A stretch of DNA of 64,000 bases from QVMM01 sp047030855 (lineage in GTDB: Bacteria > Bacteroidota > Bacteroidia > Bacteroidales > Dysgonomonadaceae). Numbering within the stretch: position 1 is the stretch's first letter; every line of letters starts with the position of its first letter. Shown piece after piece: positions 18,864 through 28,867 of this stretch. Below the pieces are notes generated by a model that was not told where the DNA came from, did not search any database, and worked only from the letters and a program-made list of their open reading frames with translations. Location of the stretch: NCBI GenBank assembly GCA_047030855.1, contig JBKYIJ010000008.1, forward strand, positions 1 to 64,000, written 5' to 3'. Position numbers and translations under genes: made by a program.

Positions 18864-20123
18864 TCATTTTTTAATTAAACGATCGTAAATCTCGCGGACT
18901 TTCAATCCTGCATATTCCCATTTTATATTATCAACCTCCTTTTTCCCTTCCGTCTTGAGGAAGTCCGATAAGGCGTCATATGTACAAATAGAATATATAG
19001 CATCCGCCATCGCATCTATATCCCAATAGTCTACCTTAATGGCATGATCGAGTATTTCGGCACAACCCGACTGCTTCGATATTATAGTAGGAATACTGCA
19101 TTGCATAGCCTCCAAAGGCGATATTCCGAAAGGTTCCGATACGGAGGGCATAACGTAAACGCTGCTTCGTTTGAGCATTTCGTAAACCTGTCGTCCTTTC
19201 AAAAATCCAGTAAAATGAAATTTGTCAGATATTCCATGTCTTGCCGCCAGATATATCATTTTTTCCATCATATCTCCGTTTCCTGCCATCACAAAGCGTA
19301 CGCCTTTAGTCCGTTTAAGCACCCGTGCGGCAGCCTCAACGAAATATTCAGGTCCTTTCTGCATGGTTATACGCCCAAGAAAAGTAACCAGTTTGTCTTT
19401 GGATTTAGACGGGTTCAACGCCATTATGTCCGCACTCAGCGGTTCAACGGCATTATGGACTGTCGTAACTTTACGGGGATCCTGATGATATTTCTCAATA
19501 ACAGTAAAGCGTGTCAGATCGCTGACACAAATAATATGATCAGCATAATCCATTCCGTTTTTTTCGATATTATAAACCTGCGGATTTACATTGCCCCTGC
19601 TCCTGTCAAAATCAGTGGCATGAACATGGATTACAAGAGGTTTTCCCGAAATATTCTTAGCATGTATTCCCGCAGGATAAGTAAGCCAGTCGTGAGAATG
19701 AATAATATCATAACCGACTGTTCGCGCGATGACTCCTGCTACGATAGAATAATTGTTGATTTCCTCAAGTAAATTATCAGGATAACGTCCCGAAAATTCT
19801 ATACAACCTAAATCATTCGTATTTATATATCTGAAATCGGCATAAATATGACTTCTCAGATCAAAATAGAGTTGGGGATTCATGTACTTCGACAGTCTGG
19901 AATTCACCGTATCCCAAGAAACATCCTTCCAGACAACAGGAGTGTTGCAAGCTCCTATTATTCTAAGGAAGCTTTGATCCTCATCGCCCCAAGGTTTAGG
20001 AATAACAAAAGTTATATCCATATCGCTCTGTTGTGCCATACCTCGTGTAAGCCCGTAACTGGCTGTGCCCAAACCACCTAATATATGTGGGGGAAATTCC
20101 CAACCAAACATCAGAGCTTTCAT
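18864..20123 (-). CDS. GT4-family glycosyltransferase, glycogen-synthase-like
   Basis: 419 residues. N-terminal MFGWEFPPHILGGLGTA resembles the nucleotide-sugar loop of starch/glycogen synthases (xGGL). The donor domain has the usual SDLTRF, HNAVEP, FLGRITMQKGPEYF and VSEPFGISPLEAMQ, where the E-x7-E motif of retaining GT4/GT5 enzymes is complete. Predicted to transfer glucose to an intracellular alpha-glucan, judged mostly from its place between amylo-alpha-1,6-glucosidase (12 bp upstream) and GH57 (37 bp downstream). No membrane segments. Specificity for ADP- or UDP-glucose cannot be read from the sequence. Confidence 0.85.
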   Translation of the reverse strand: MKALMFGWEFPPHILGGLGTASYGLTRGMAQQSDMDITFVIPKPWGDEDQSFLRIIGACNTPVVWKDVSWDTVNSRLSKYMNPQLYFDLRSHIYADFRYINTNDLGCIEFSGRYPDNLLEEINNYSIVAGVIARTVGYDIIHSHDWLTYPAGIHAKNISGKPLVIHVHATDFDRSRGNVNPQVYNIEKNGMDYADHIICVSDLTRFTVIEKYHQDPRKVTTVHNAVEPLSADIMALNPSKSKDKLVTFLGRITMQKGPEYFVEAAARVLKRTKGVRFVMAGNGDMMEKMIYLAARHGISDKFHFTGFLKGRQVYEMLKRSSVYVMPSVSEPFGISPLEAMQCSIPTIISKQSGCAEILDHAIKVDYWDIDAMADAIYSICTYDALSDFLKTEGKKEVDNIKWEYAGLKVREIYDRLIKK

Positions 20124-20135
20124 ATTATCGTATAT

Positions 20136-22069
20136 TTAATATTCTTCATCAAATGCTTTCAGTTTTTCCAGAATCTGCAAAACGCCAGACACGCTCGTTG
20201 CGTACGAAGGAGCCCCGTGTCCCGAATAAGGCGGATTACCGTCATATAGTTGCGACAACGATCCGATACAGTTATTCGACATTTCTTCTTCTAATCCCAC
20301 CATTGCCCTTTCCGCATATATCAATCCCGAACGCTTAAATATTTTCAGGCAGGCATCTATGTACGGAGCAAGCAGTCCGGGACACGCCATTCCGTTCATA
20401 CTTGCATAATCCTTCTGATATTGATTTCCTGAATAATAAGGACTGTATCCCTCACTTTTAGGACTGAGCGTACGCAGACCTTTCGATGTCAAAAGTTCCT
20501 TTGTAACAATGTCAATAACAGATTTGCTCACCGATTTTGACAGAAGCGGATAATCAATAGCTACCGCTAATATCATATTAGGGCGGACACTCCAGTTTAC
20601 ATAACCGCCGTCCACATAATCGAACAAATAACCTGCATTATTACAAAGGTTTCGTTAAACGAGTTTTTTACCTTTGCACTTAAGGGTAAAAGTTTTTTTA
20701 TATTTTTTTTATCATCTTGAAATTCGGCAACGTCAAGAGCAAACATCAACGCATTATACCACAAGGCATTAAATTCCACTAAAAAACCTGTACGCGACAC
20801 GGAGGAGGATAGGTTCATCCAGCTAATAGGCTTGACTCTGCCATCTGAATATAAAAGCCCGTTTTCTGTCAGTTTAAGATTCGGATGTTTATTACTGATG
20901 ATAAAATCTATTATTTCGTTCACAAATGTTCCGTATTTGGCATAACATTTATCTTTATATTTTCGGGAATACTTTACCAATGCCCAAATTACCCACAGCA
21001 AAACATCTGGTGAATCTATATCCTTAATATATCCTGTGGAAGATTTACCTTTCATAAACTGTTGCAATGCTGGAATTGCAGTATCCATTATTTCTTCAAA
21101 AGCCTGATCCTTACCGATACTCAAAGTAAGCCCCGGCAAAGACATAAACTGGCTACGGGCATCAACACCGAACCAAGGATAGCCTTCCAACAAATACAGT
21201 TCTTTACTTGAAGGGCGAAAATAAAACTGATGCCCCGAGTTTTTCAAACAATTATAAAAAGAAGATCTGGGCGTCCTGTCTTTTATTCCATCTTCAAAAG
21301 ATTTCAGGAAATCCCGTGTGGGCATTTTTTTATCGCCTGCCGAAAATATAATTGTTTCACCTTTATTTATAGACAATTCAAAATATCCCGGGACAAACAG
21401 ATCCTCTTTATAAGGATAGCCTTCCTGCATATCTTCCTTATATTCCACATTCTTATACCAAACAGGATCGTATACGAATTTCACTTTTTTATTGAACTGC
21501 ATACAGATATCGGGATATCCTTTATACATACATATACTAATTCCGTTCTCGATCTCTTTATATGAGATATCCGCTACGCTATTTTCAACAGCAAGGCTAT
21601 TTATTTCCCGAAATGCCAAAAAAGGGCGAAACCTCAATGTCGTAGGAGAATGAACATCGAGCAGCGAATAACGGATCATTATGTTATTATCCCGCAGGGA
21701 GAACATCTTTTCTTTGGACAAAATCACTCCTCCTACACGGTATATCGTCCGCGGCAACGAATCGCAATCAAACTCCCTTATATATTTATGCCCCATCGGG
21801 CTATAATTGTCACCGTCATATTTATGTATTCCCAGATTAAATTCTGCCCCGTGCTGTATAACTGTTTCATCGAAAGAGGATAGCAAAACATGGCTCGAAT
21901 TATCCAATTCGGGGATGGGCATAACCAATAAGCCATGCTGTTTTCGGGTATTACATTCAACGATAGTCGTACAGTGGTATGCACCTCTTCTGTTCGTTCT
22001 TAATATTTCACGGCTTAAAGAATACTCCAGATTAATCATTCGGGATTTATCAAACTTTAAGTAACTCAT
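20136..22069 (-). CDS. Glycogen debranching enzyme (amylo-alpha-1,6-glucosidase), frameshifted as written
   Basis: The N-terminal part (22069 to about 20597, MSYLKFDKSRMINLEYSL...) carries the GDE N-terminal domain and the start of the (alpha/alpha)6 catalytic domain; the remainder (to 20136) is in another frame. Adding one A to the run at 20645-20647 joins them through NETFCNNAGYLFDYVDGG, giving about 645 residues, the length of Bacteroidales homologues. The enzyme removes 1,6-linked glucose stubs from glycogen. First gene of the alpha-glucan operon, 12 bp before the GT4. The indel is in a short A run like others in this window, so I regard the gene as intact in the organism. Confidence 0.85.
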
Positions 22070-22377
22070 AAACAGCCGATTTTTAATTTTTAATAAATGA
22101 TTTTACTCTCATTAAAGATATAAAGAATTCTGTGAAAATCAAAGTTATGCAATGTAAAAGGGGTAAACTTTTTTAAACAAATATTGTGTCAAAAGCACAT
22201 ATTAATATTTTTTGCCCTATATTTGTAATCAGCAATAAAACTAATATGTAATAAATAAGAACGTGATAATTGTTGGGGTTTATCGGTTTTGTTCTATTAA
22301 TTATAATCCCAATAAAAAAACGGATTAACCTGAGGTTAATCCGTTTTTTATATTATTATTTACTGATAATGTCCTAT
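22070..22377. other. Intergenic region, AT-rich
   Basis: 308 bp between the debranching-enzyme start and the end of the lipoprotein gene, both on the minus strand. Apart from the terminator at 22314-22349 I see no ORF, tRNA or conserved structure. It should carry the promoter of the alpha-glucan operon, but no full consensus pair was found. Confidence 0.5.
22314..22349. terminator. Bidirectional hairpin terminator
   Basis: ACGGATTAACC and GGTTAATCCGT form an 11-bp stem with a 2-4 nt loop, flanked by A-tract and T-tract. It ends the lipoprotein transcript on the minus strand. Confidence 0.85.
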
Positions 22378-23250
22378 TTATCCAACCTCGATTACCAAAT
22401 ATTGGGTAAGGCTCCAGAATTTTTTAAAGTTTTTGATATTTACAACAATCTGCCCGTTGGCATCCTTGTCGAGAGAATAACTGTCTTTCGGATGTTCTGA
22501 CAATATTTTCGCTTTCTTGGCATATACAGGAATGGCTTTTACGTCCCGAATATCAATTTTCACAAAAACAGATTTGTCAATGGATTCTTTAAGGACTTTC
22601 GGCGATGACAAGAAACCTCCCGAAACGATTTTGGCTTCCTTCAATTCTTTAGAAGTTCCAAAAATATAAAAAGCGGTATTCAGAGCTTTATCCTGTTCTT
22701 TTATAGTAGTAGCCTGATTGGTTACCTGTCCCGATAAGTTTTCGACATCGCTGCTCAAAGCCTGAATGTTAGAAGTCATTTCTGCAATTTGCTTATCTCT
22801 TGCAGCTAAAGATGTCTGGAGTTCTTTAATCGTTTTTGCTCTTTCTTCAAGTTCGGTATTCAAACGTTCTATGGTTTTTTGTAAACCAGAAAGCTGACCG
22901 CTATTATTTTTCAATTTACCGTTTAATCCCGCAATGGTTTCCCTATTCTTTTTCAGAATGTCGTTAATCATCTGGAAATTGTCGTTAATCCGGGTTTTTG
23001 TGTCCTTGTTTAATTCACCTTTTGTATTGGATTCTACGGCTAAATATTTTTCGGCTTCCCTAATTTTATTAAAGTTTTCTTCAACCTCATTAATAATACC
23101 CATCGCATCCGACAATTCCGTATTGGCGTGGGTACTTAATTGCATAAGCGAATCGTTTTGTGCCTGCAAATTTTTGTATTCATCAGAGTTCTTTACATTA
23201 CATGATGCAAAAACAGCTACTGATAATGATAGGAACAATAGTTTTTTCAT
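22378..23250 (-). CDS. Coiled-coil lipoprotein of unknown function
   Basis: 290 residues. Lipoprotein signal MKKLLFLSLSVAVFASC with the lipid Cys at about 17. Residues 30-195 are a long heptad-rich coiled coil (LNTELEERAKTIKELQTSL and similar) with many Asn/Ser. The last 95 residues form a compact domain (FYIFGTSKELKEAKIVSGGF ... YLVIEVG) that recurs in uncharacterised Bacteroidetes proteins. Probably periplasmic, anchored in a membrane, with the coiled coil as spacer or oligomerisation element. Monocistronic: it has its own terminator and a TATATTTG element at 23290-23297 on the minus strand. Function unknown. Confidence 0.8.
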   Translation of the reverse strand: MKKLLFLSLSVAVFASCNVKNSDEYKNLQAQNDSLMQLSTHANTELSDAMGIINEVEENFNKIREAEKYLAVESNTKGELNKDTKTRINDNFQMINDILKKNRETIAGLNGKLKNNSGQLSGLQKTIERLNTELEERAKTIKELQTSLAARDKQIAEMTSNIQALSSDVENLSGQVTNQATTIKEQDKALNTAFYIFGTSKELKEAKIVSGGFLSSPKVLKESIDKSVFVKIDIRDVKAIPVYAKKAKILSEHPKDSYSLDKDANGQIVVNIKNFKKFWSLTQYLVIEVG

Positions 23251-23348
23251 AAATTACAATATTAAAATATGTTTTGAATTAGTTTTACTCAAATATATTA
23301 TAATAACAAATATCAATATATTTCGTTCAAAAAATATGTGGCTTTAAA

Positions 23349-24023
23349 TTATTTTTCTTTCCCTGAAACTATAATAACAAACTCGCCTTTAGGTTCATGA
23401 ACGGTAAAATGCTCCGTCAGTTCGGACAGAGTTCCTCTGACGGTTTCTTCATACATTTTTGATATTTCACGAGAAGCGGATGCATAACGATCGGCACCGA
23501 AATATTCTATCAACTGATTTAAAGTTTTCACCACTCTGTAAGGCGATTCATACAAAACAATTGTACGGGATTCCTCCGACAGTTCTGAAAGACGGGTTGC
23601 ACGCCCTTTCTTAACAGGCAGGAAGCCTTCAAAACAAAACCTGTCGCATGGGATTCCCGAATTTACAAGGGCAGGGACAAACGCCGTAGCCCCCGGCAAA
23701 CATTCTATTTCGATATCCGCTTTCACACATTCGCGTACAATCAAAAAACCGGGATCCGATATTCCGGGAGTGCCTGCATCCGATACTAATGCGTAACTTC
23801 CGCCTGAAGACAGTTTTTGAACGACTTGCAAAACAGTTTTATGCTCATTAAATTTATGGTAAGACTGCATTGGGGTATGAATATCAAAGTGTTTCAGCAA
23901 GAAGCCTGTGGTTCTGGTATCTTCCGCTAAAATCAAATCCGCTTCCTTCAAGGTTTTGATAGCCCTGAACGTCATATCCTCAAGATTTCCTACCGGAGTA
24001 GGAACAATATAGAGTTTACCCAT
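23349..24023 (-). CDS. rsmI: 16S rRNA (cytidine(1402)-2'-O)-methyltransferase
   Basis: 224 residues of the tetrapyrrole-methylase fold: LYIVPTPVGNLEDMTFRA at the N-terminus, LAEDTRTT, the GG/SDAGTPGISDPG SAM-binding loop (about 80) and the LPGATAFVPAL segment are diagnostic. Methylates the ribose of C1402 in the decoding centre. Somewhat shorter than the E. coli enzyme, as is common in Bacteroidota, where the small C-terminal extension is absent. Last gene of a minus-strand operon with GT2, membrane protein and UXS. Confidence 0.93.
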   Translation of the reverse strand: MGKLYIVPTPVGNLEDMTFRAIKTLKEADLILAEDTRTTGFLLKHFDIHTPMQSYHKFNEHKTVLQVVQKLSSGGSYALVSDAGTPGISDPGFLIVRECVKADIEIECLPGATAFVPALVNSGIPCDRFCFEGFLPVKKGRATRLSELSEESRTIVLYESPYRVVKTLNQLIEYFGADRYASASREISKMYEETVRGTLSELTEHFTVHEPKGEFVIIVSGKEK

Positions 24024-24042
24024 AAGAAAAAATCTTATATGC

Positions 24043-24756
24043 TTATTTTGAGAAAAACGAATATTTAATCATACAAATAAATGCTCTCACACCGTCTCTC
24101 CATCCGATTTTTTTCCCTTCTTCATATGTTCTTCCGTAATAGGAAATCCCAACTTCATAGATTCGGATGTTATGGATTTTTGAAATCTTGGCAGTTACTT
24201 CGGGTTCGAAACCGAAACGTCTTTCTTTCAGTTTTATATTCTTGATTATATCCGCCCTGAATAGTTTATAGCAGGTTTCCATATCTGTCAGGTTCAGATT
24301 TGTCATCATATTCGAGAAAAAGGTAAGCATTTTATTCCCGATAGAATGCCAAAAAAACAAAATCCGATGCGGATTCCCACCCATAAACCGAGAACCGTAC
24401 ACAACATCGGCAAACCCATCCAAAACAGGTTTAAGCAACAGATTGTATTCTTCCGGATCATATTCAAGATCGGCATCCTGAATAATAATATAATCACCTG
24501 TGGCTTCTGCAATGCCTCGGTGCAACGCCGCGCCTTTTCCCATATTCTGGGGTTGGCTGAAAAGTCTTATGTCATGTTGTGGATGCTGCCTGATGTATTC
24601 TTCAACCACCTCTACGGTATTGTCTTTAGAGTAGTCGTTTACAATAATAATCTCTTTACTTATATCTTTTAAAAGAGAAACGGCAATCACTTTATTTAAA
24701 ATAAGATGAATTGTTTTAGCCTCGTTATAGGCCGGTATTACAACTGAAAGTTTCAT
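24043..24756 (-). CDS. GT2 polyprenyl-phosphate glycosyltransferase (DPM1-like)
   Basis: 237 residues. GT2 fold with VVIPAYNEAKTI (about 5-16), IIVNDYSKDNT, the DxD-type QDADLEYDPEEY (about 95) and GSRFMGG, as in dolichol-phosphate mannose/glucose synthases that charge a lipid carrier. No C-terminal membrane segments, so the DPM1-like soluble class. It follows a multi-pass membrane protein by 7 bp, a pairing that suggests the lipid-linked sugar is used by that protein on a surface glycan or protein. Sugar unknown. Confidence 0.87.
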   Translation of the reverse strand: MKLSVVIPAYNEAKTIHLILNKVIAVSLLKDISKEIIIVNDYSKDNTVEVVEEYIRQHPQHDIRLFSQPQNMGKGAALHRGIAEATGDYIIIQDADLEYDPEEYNLLLKPVLDGFADVVYGSRFMGGNPHRILFFWHSIGNKMLTFFSNMMTNLNLTDMETCYKLFRADIIKNIKLKERRFGFEPEVTAKISKIHNIRIYEVGISYYGRTYEEGKKIGWRDGVRAFICMIKYSFFSK

Positions 24757-24763
24757 ATATTTA

Positions 24764-26465
24764 TCATTGTTGTTTTATTCTAAAACCGTCCTGAATATAC
24801 TTGCCCCGCATTTCGAGATTATTATTTAACAGATAATCGGGTGTACAGGGTATCGGGTGATCAGAACACATACTGTCATCAGGAGTATAGATTATCATTG
24901 AATCGACTGAATGGGTTTTAAATCCCGTATTTGCTTCCTTATTCAAAGAATCCATAGATTGCGGAGAATATAAATACGACATTAATGTTTTGTCAGCCCT
25001 ATACGCTTTATGCAAATCGTATCCTTTAAAGATAACAAAAAAGAGCAATATTACAAATATAGCAATTGGCAATCTTTTGGCAACAGAGTCTTTTGTTTTT
25101 ATTTTGAAATCAACCATGAAGAACGGGGCCAATGACGCAATCAAGACAAAAGAAAAGCCGAATCGCGGATCTGGTGCGAGTATAAACCAGAAAACAAACC
25201 CGACAAAAGCTGTAAGCCATGAATAAATCAGAACAGCAGGCATATTTTTCGTTTTTTACGAATAAACCAAACGATAAGGGGCGAAACGCCCGCTAAGCAA
25301 AACAGTAAAAAGTACAATTTCCCATATCTAATATATTTGACAAGCCAAACTTTCAACCACTCGGTATATGACATATTCAGAAAATCATGATAGTCCATCC
25401 CCGGCATTTTAGCCCAAGATGTCACCCATATTTTTTCCTCTTCAACCAAGGCTTTTGGAATTTTCCAATCAAAATTAAAGATATCGAGAGAAGGGTATGG
25501 ATATATAAGATAGCCTGTTATCACAGTTGTCCGAATACACCAAGGAATAATGACAAAAAACTGCAATAACCGATAATACGACAATCTGACTATACTGTTT
25601 TTTTCTGGCAAGTGTATACAAAATCAGCACACACAAAAGGCATAAAGGAGCTATTGACAGTTTAAGAGTCAATGCATATAAGCTGAGAGTCCAAAACATA
25701 ACAGGAGATTGGGAAAGGCTGTCCTTATCAAATATGATTTTCATCAATAAAAACATGACGATAACGTTCGGCATAATATCGGTAGATGCCGATGATATGC
25801 CTAATCCATATTCATAAAGGAAAGCAAAACAGACAATACCCGTTATTATAGCCTTTACCATATCCTTTTGTCTTACCAACTCCGTTATCATCCAACCGAT
25901 TAAAACAAACACAGATAAACCGACTATGGCAAATACTCTGAAGGAGAAAATATCATAAAAGGAAAAAGCCGATGTCAATAGCAGAATGTTCGAGTTAAAG
26001 CCCAAACGCCCGTGAATATTACCCAAGCCCGGTATCAACGGATAAGTCTCGTTCCACAATATAGATTGCAGGTAGTATAATCTCGCGTCTGCTACAAGCG
26101 GTGGAAGCAGGCTATAATAAAGAACAATAGCGAATACTAACAATATAAGGAGTTTCGCAGAAAGAGGCTGGGAGTGGAGACACAATACTACTTTCTGTAA
26201 AACGCGATCGCGTTTTACTGTATACAAATATACCGTATAAAGGATTGAAATAATAAGGGAAAACCACGCTATATGGCTATTTATAGGCATCCATATCGAC
26301 AGAATGGAAATTATGGTTCCGATAAAGCATAAACCCAAGAAAAAAAGTTCCGACAAAACCACAGGAACTTTTTTTATAAAAAAAACTGCAAATGTCGGTA
26401 AATAGCCTACCAAATACTAAAAATACAAATCCGCAAATAAGCCATGATAATAAAATACTTATCAT
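24764..26465 (-). pseudogene. Multi-pass membrane protein (glycosyltransferase-39/87-like), three frameshifts as written
   Basis: Four overlapping frames on the minus strand become one protein of about 566 residues when three single-base changes are made: one base fewer in the T7 run at 26368-26374, one fewer in the A6 run at 25555-25560, and one more in the T5 run at 25245-25249. The joined protein starts MISILLSWLICGFVFLVFG, has about 12 hydrophobic segments, and a soluble tail (LYSPQSMDSLNKEANTG...). A loop with LPPLVADARLYYLQSILWNE near the first periplasmic region is like that of integral-membrane sugar transferases. ATG overlaps the UXS stop as TAATG. I call it pseudogene only because the letter sequence is broken; its conserved operon position argues that it is functional. 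Confidence 0.65.
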
Positions 26466-27412
26466 TATCGCATCTTAATTACATTCTCAAAATAGGCGAT
26501 TGTTTTTCTAAGACCTTCGTCCAATTTTATTTTAGGTTCCCAATTCAACACTTTTTTAGCCAACTCAATATTGGGTTGCCTTTGTTTCGGATCGTCGCTG
26601 GGTAACGGACGATAAACGATTTTGGAACGGGAATTTGTCAACTCTATAACTTTATTCGCCAATTCCAGCATAGTAAACTCTCCCGGATTTCCGATATTTA
26701 CAGGACCTGTAAACGAATTGTCCGAGTTCATCATGCGAACCATTCCTTCAATCAGATCGTCTACATACTGAAAACTACGGGTCTGCGTACCGTCGCCGAA
26801 AATGGTTATATCTTCATTCTTGAGAGCCTGAACGATAAAGTTTGAGACAACCCTTCCGTCATTCGGGTTCATATTAGGTCCGTAAGTATTGAAAATACGG
26901 ATAATCTTTATCTTCACATGATTCTGGCGGTGATAGTCCATAAATAACGTTTCGGCACAACGTTTTCCTTCATCATAACAAGAACGTAATCCGATCGGGT
27001 TGACATTTCCCCAATACGACTCTACCTGAGGGTGTATGACAGGATCTCCGTAAACTTCACTTGTAGAAGCCTGCAATATCTTCACATTCAGTCGTTTTGC
27101 CAATCCTAACATATTAATAGCTCCCATTACGGAAGTTTTCACCGTTTGGATGGCATCGTGCTGATAGTGCACAGGAGAAGCGGGACAAGCCAGATTATAA
27201 ATCTCGTCGACTTCTATATAGAAAGGATTGGAAACGTCATGCCTGATAACTTCAAAATAGGGATTATCCATCAGGTGAACAATATTATCCTTGTTTCCTG
27301 TAAAATAATTGTCAAGGCAGATTACCTCATTTCCTTCCTTCAACAGCCTTTCACACAAGTGGGAACCGATAAATCCGGCTCCCCCTGTTACTAATATTTT
27401 TTTTCTTTGCAT
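26465..27412 (-). CDS. UDP-glucuronate decarboxylase (UDP-xylose synthase family)
   Basis: 315 residues, extended SDR. NAD-binding TGGAGFIGSHL (about 8-18), STSEVYGDP, the catalytic SCYDEGKRCAE (YxxxK, about 145-155), FNTYGPNMNPNDGRVVSNF and SFQYVDDLIEGM are all diagnostic of the UXS family. Oxidises and decarboxylates UDP-glucuronate to UDP-xylose (or the 4-keto intermediate). First gene of a four-gene operon with a membrane protein, GT2 and rsmI; a CAAAGTTA -7 like element lies at 27456-27463 on the minus strand. Its product probably feeds a surface glycan. Confidence 0.93.
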   Translation of the reverse strand: MQRKKILVTGGAGFIGSHLCERLLKEGNEVICLDNYFTGNKDNIVHLMDNPYFEVIRHDVSNPFYIEVDEIYNLACPASPVHYQHDAIQTVKTSVMGAINMLGLAKRLNVKILQASTSEVYGDPVIHPQVESYWGNVNPIGLRSCYDEGKRCAETLFMDYHRQNHVKIKIIRIFNTYGPNMNPNDGRVVSNFIVQALKNEDITIFGDGTQTRSFQYVDDLIEGMVRMMNSDNSFTGPVNIGNPGEFTMLELANKVIELTNSRSKIVYRPLPSDDPKQRQPNIELAKKVLNWEPKIKLDEGLRKTIAYFENVIKMR

Positions 27413-27474
27413 TATGATCTAAGAGATATATGTTTTGCTTCTTAAGTTTGCGGAGCAAAGTTAAATAAAATTAA

Positions 27475-28725
27475 TTAATATCCGCCAGCTTTTTCAACAG
27501 CTTCTTTATTATGTTCATGCTTAAATACAAATATGAAAGTAATAGCAAGAACAACAGCATAGGCAGAGAATGAGAACCAAACTTTCGGCCAATCGGTCAC
27601 TCCGTCCTGTGTAAAATGATCTACTACCCATCCGCTTCCGATCATACCGACAATGGTTCCGATACCATTGGTCATAAGGATGAATAAACCCTGAGCACTG
27701 GATCTGATGTTCGGTTTAGTCTCCATTTCGACGAACAGAGACCCCGATACGTTAAAGAAGTCGAACGCCATTCCGTACACGATCATTGAAAGTACAAGGA
27801 ATATAAAACCGTCGCCGGGGTTTCCGACACCGAAGAAGCCGAAACGAAGCGCCCATGCAGTCATACTCATGAGCATAACCGTCTTGATTCCGTATCTTCT
27901 CATAAAGAAAGGTATGGCTAATATAAATAACGATTCGGATATCTGCGATATTGATGTCAATATTCCGGGATGTTGCACGGCGAAGGAATTTTTGTAAATA
28001 TCCATACCTTCAAAAGAGCGTAAGAATGTTTGTCCGAAAGCATTGGTCACCTGCAATGCAGCACCCAGCAACATAGAAAAAATAAAAAATATAGCCATCT
28101 TCTTTTGTTTGAACAGGACAAAGGCATCTAACCCCAATGTAGAGACAAGAGATTTTTTCTGCTGAGTTTTTTCTGGCGGACATTTAGGCAATGTAAACGA
28201 ATACAAACCCAAAAGTAAAGCAGCTCCTGCACCAATATATAACTGCTGGGCACTCTCCGTCATTTTCAACAAATCTACCGCCCACATTGCACAAATAAAA
28301 CCTACGGTCCCCCATACGCGTATGGGAGGAAAATCCTTTACAATGTCAAGCTTCGCTTTTTCAAGAGCATTATATGCTATTGAGTTAGTCAAACCTAATG
28401 TCGGCATAAAGAAACAAGTATACAACAGCATTATAATAAAGAAACTTTCAAAATCAGTCACCCGCGTAAGGGCAAACAGCAGGACTGCTCCGATCAAATG
28501 GCAGGCACCCAGAATACGCTCGGCATTAACCCACCTGTCGGCGACGATGCCCAGCAATGCTGGCATAAACAATGAAGCGATCCCCATGGTTGCTATAACA
28601 CTGGTAATCTGGCTTCCATCGAAATGTAATGTTCGTTGCATATACACAGCTACAGATGTCAACCATGATCCCCACACAAAGAACTCCAGAAAGTTCATAA
28701 ATATTAAACGCAATTTTATACTCAT
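27475..28725 (-). CDS. MFS nucleoside transporter, NupG family
   Basis: 416 residues from the ATG at 28725 (MSIKLRLIFMNFLEFFVWGSW), which begins directly at TM1; the frame is open further upstream but the extra residues are hydrophilic and unlike the family. Twelve TM segments. FLEFFVWGSWLTSVAVY, the TLGLTNSIAYNAL and DFPPIRVWGTVGFI blocks are typical of nucleoside:H+ symporters of the NupG/XapB type. Expected to import nucleosides across the inner membrane. Divergent from the acyl-CoA synthetase; monocistronic. A TATCTTTG element is at 28757-28764 on the minus strand. Confidence 0.9.
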   Translation of the reverse strand: MSIKLRLIFMNFLEFFVWGSWLTSVAVYMQRTLHFDGSQITSVIATMGIASLFMPALLGIVADRWVNAERILGACHLIGAVLLFALTRVTDFESFFIIMLLYTCFFMPTLGLTNSIAYNALEKAKLDIVKDFPPIRVWGTVGFICAMWAVDLLKMTESAQQLYIGAGAALLLGLYSFTLPKCPPEKTQQKKSLVSTLGLDAFVLFKQKKMAIFFIFSMLLGAALQVTNAFGQTFLRSFEGMDIYKNSFAVQHPGILTSISQISESLFILAIPFFMRRYGIKTVMLMSMTAWALRFGFFGVGNPGDGFIFLVLSMIVYGMAFDFFNVSGSLFVEMETKPNIRSSAQGLFILMTNGIGTIVGMIGSGWVVDHFTQDGVTDWPKVWFSFSAYAVVLAITFIFVFKHEHNKEAVEKAGGY

Positions 28726-28867
28726 GATATTCAATTTAAATTTTAGACTAATGAAACAAAGATAATTTTTTTGTTGAAAACATTTTTTATTAAAGGCAAG
28801 TTTATAAGAAAAAAGGCAACTATTTTGTAAGTTTGTCATGTGCATTGAAAAATAAATCATTTTTACG

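Noticed and set aside
24764..26465. Three or four separate small membrane proteins
   Set aside because: Frames overlap and join exactly at homopolymer runs into one protein with continuous TM pattern.
28726..28860. Extended start for the MFS transporter
   Set aside because: 45 extra residues before TM1, not found in the family; ATG at 28725 matches.
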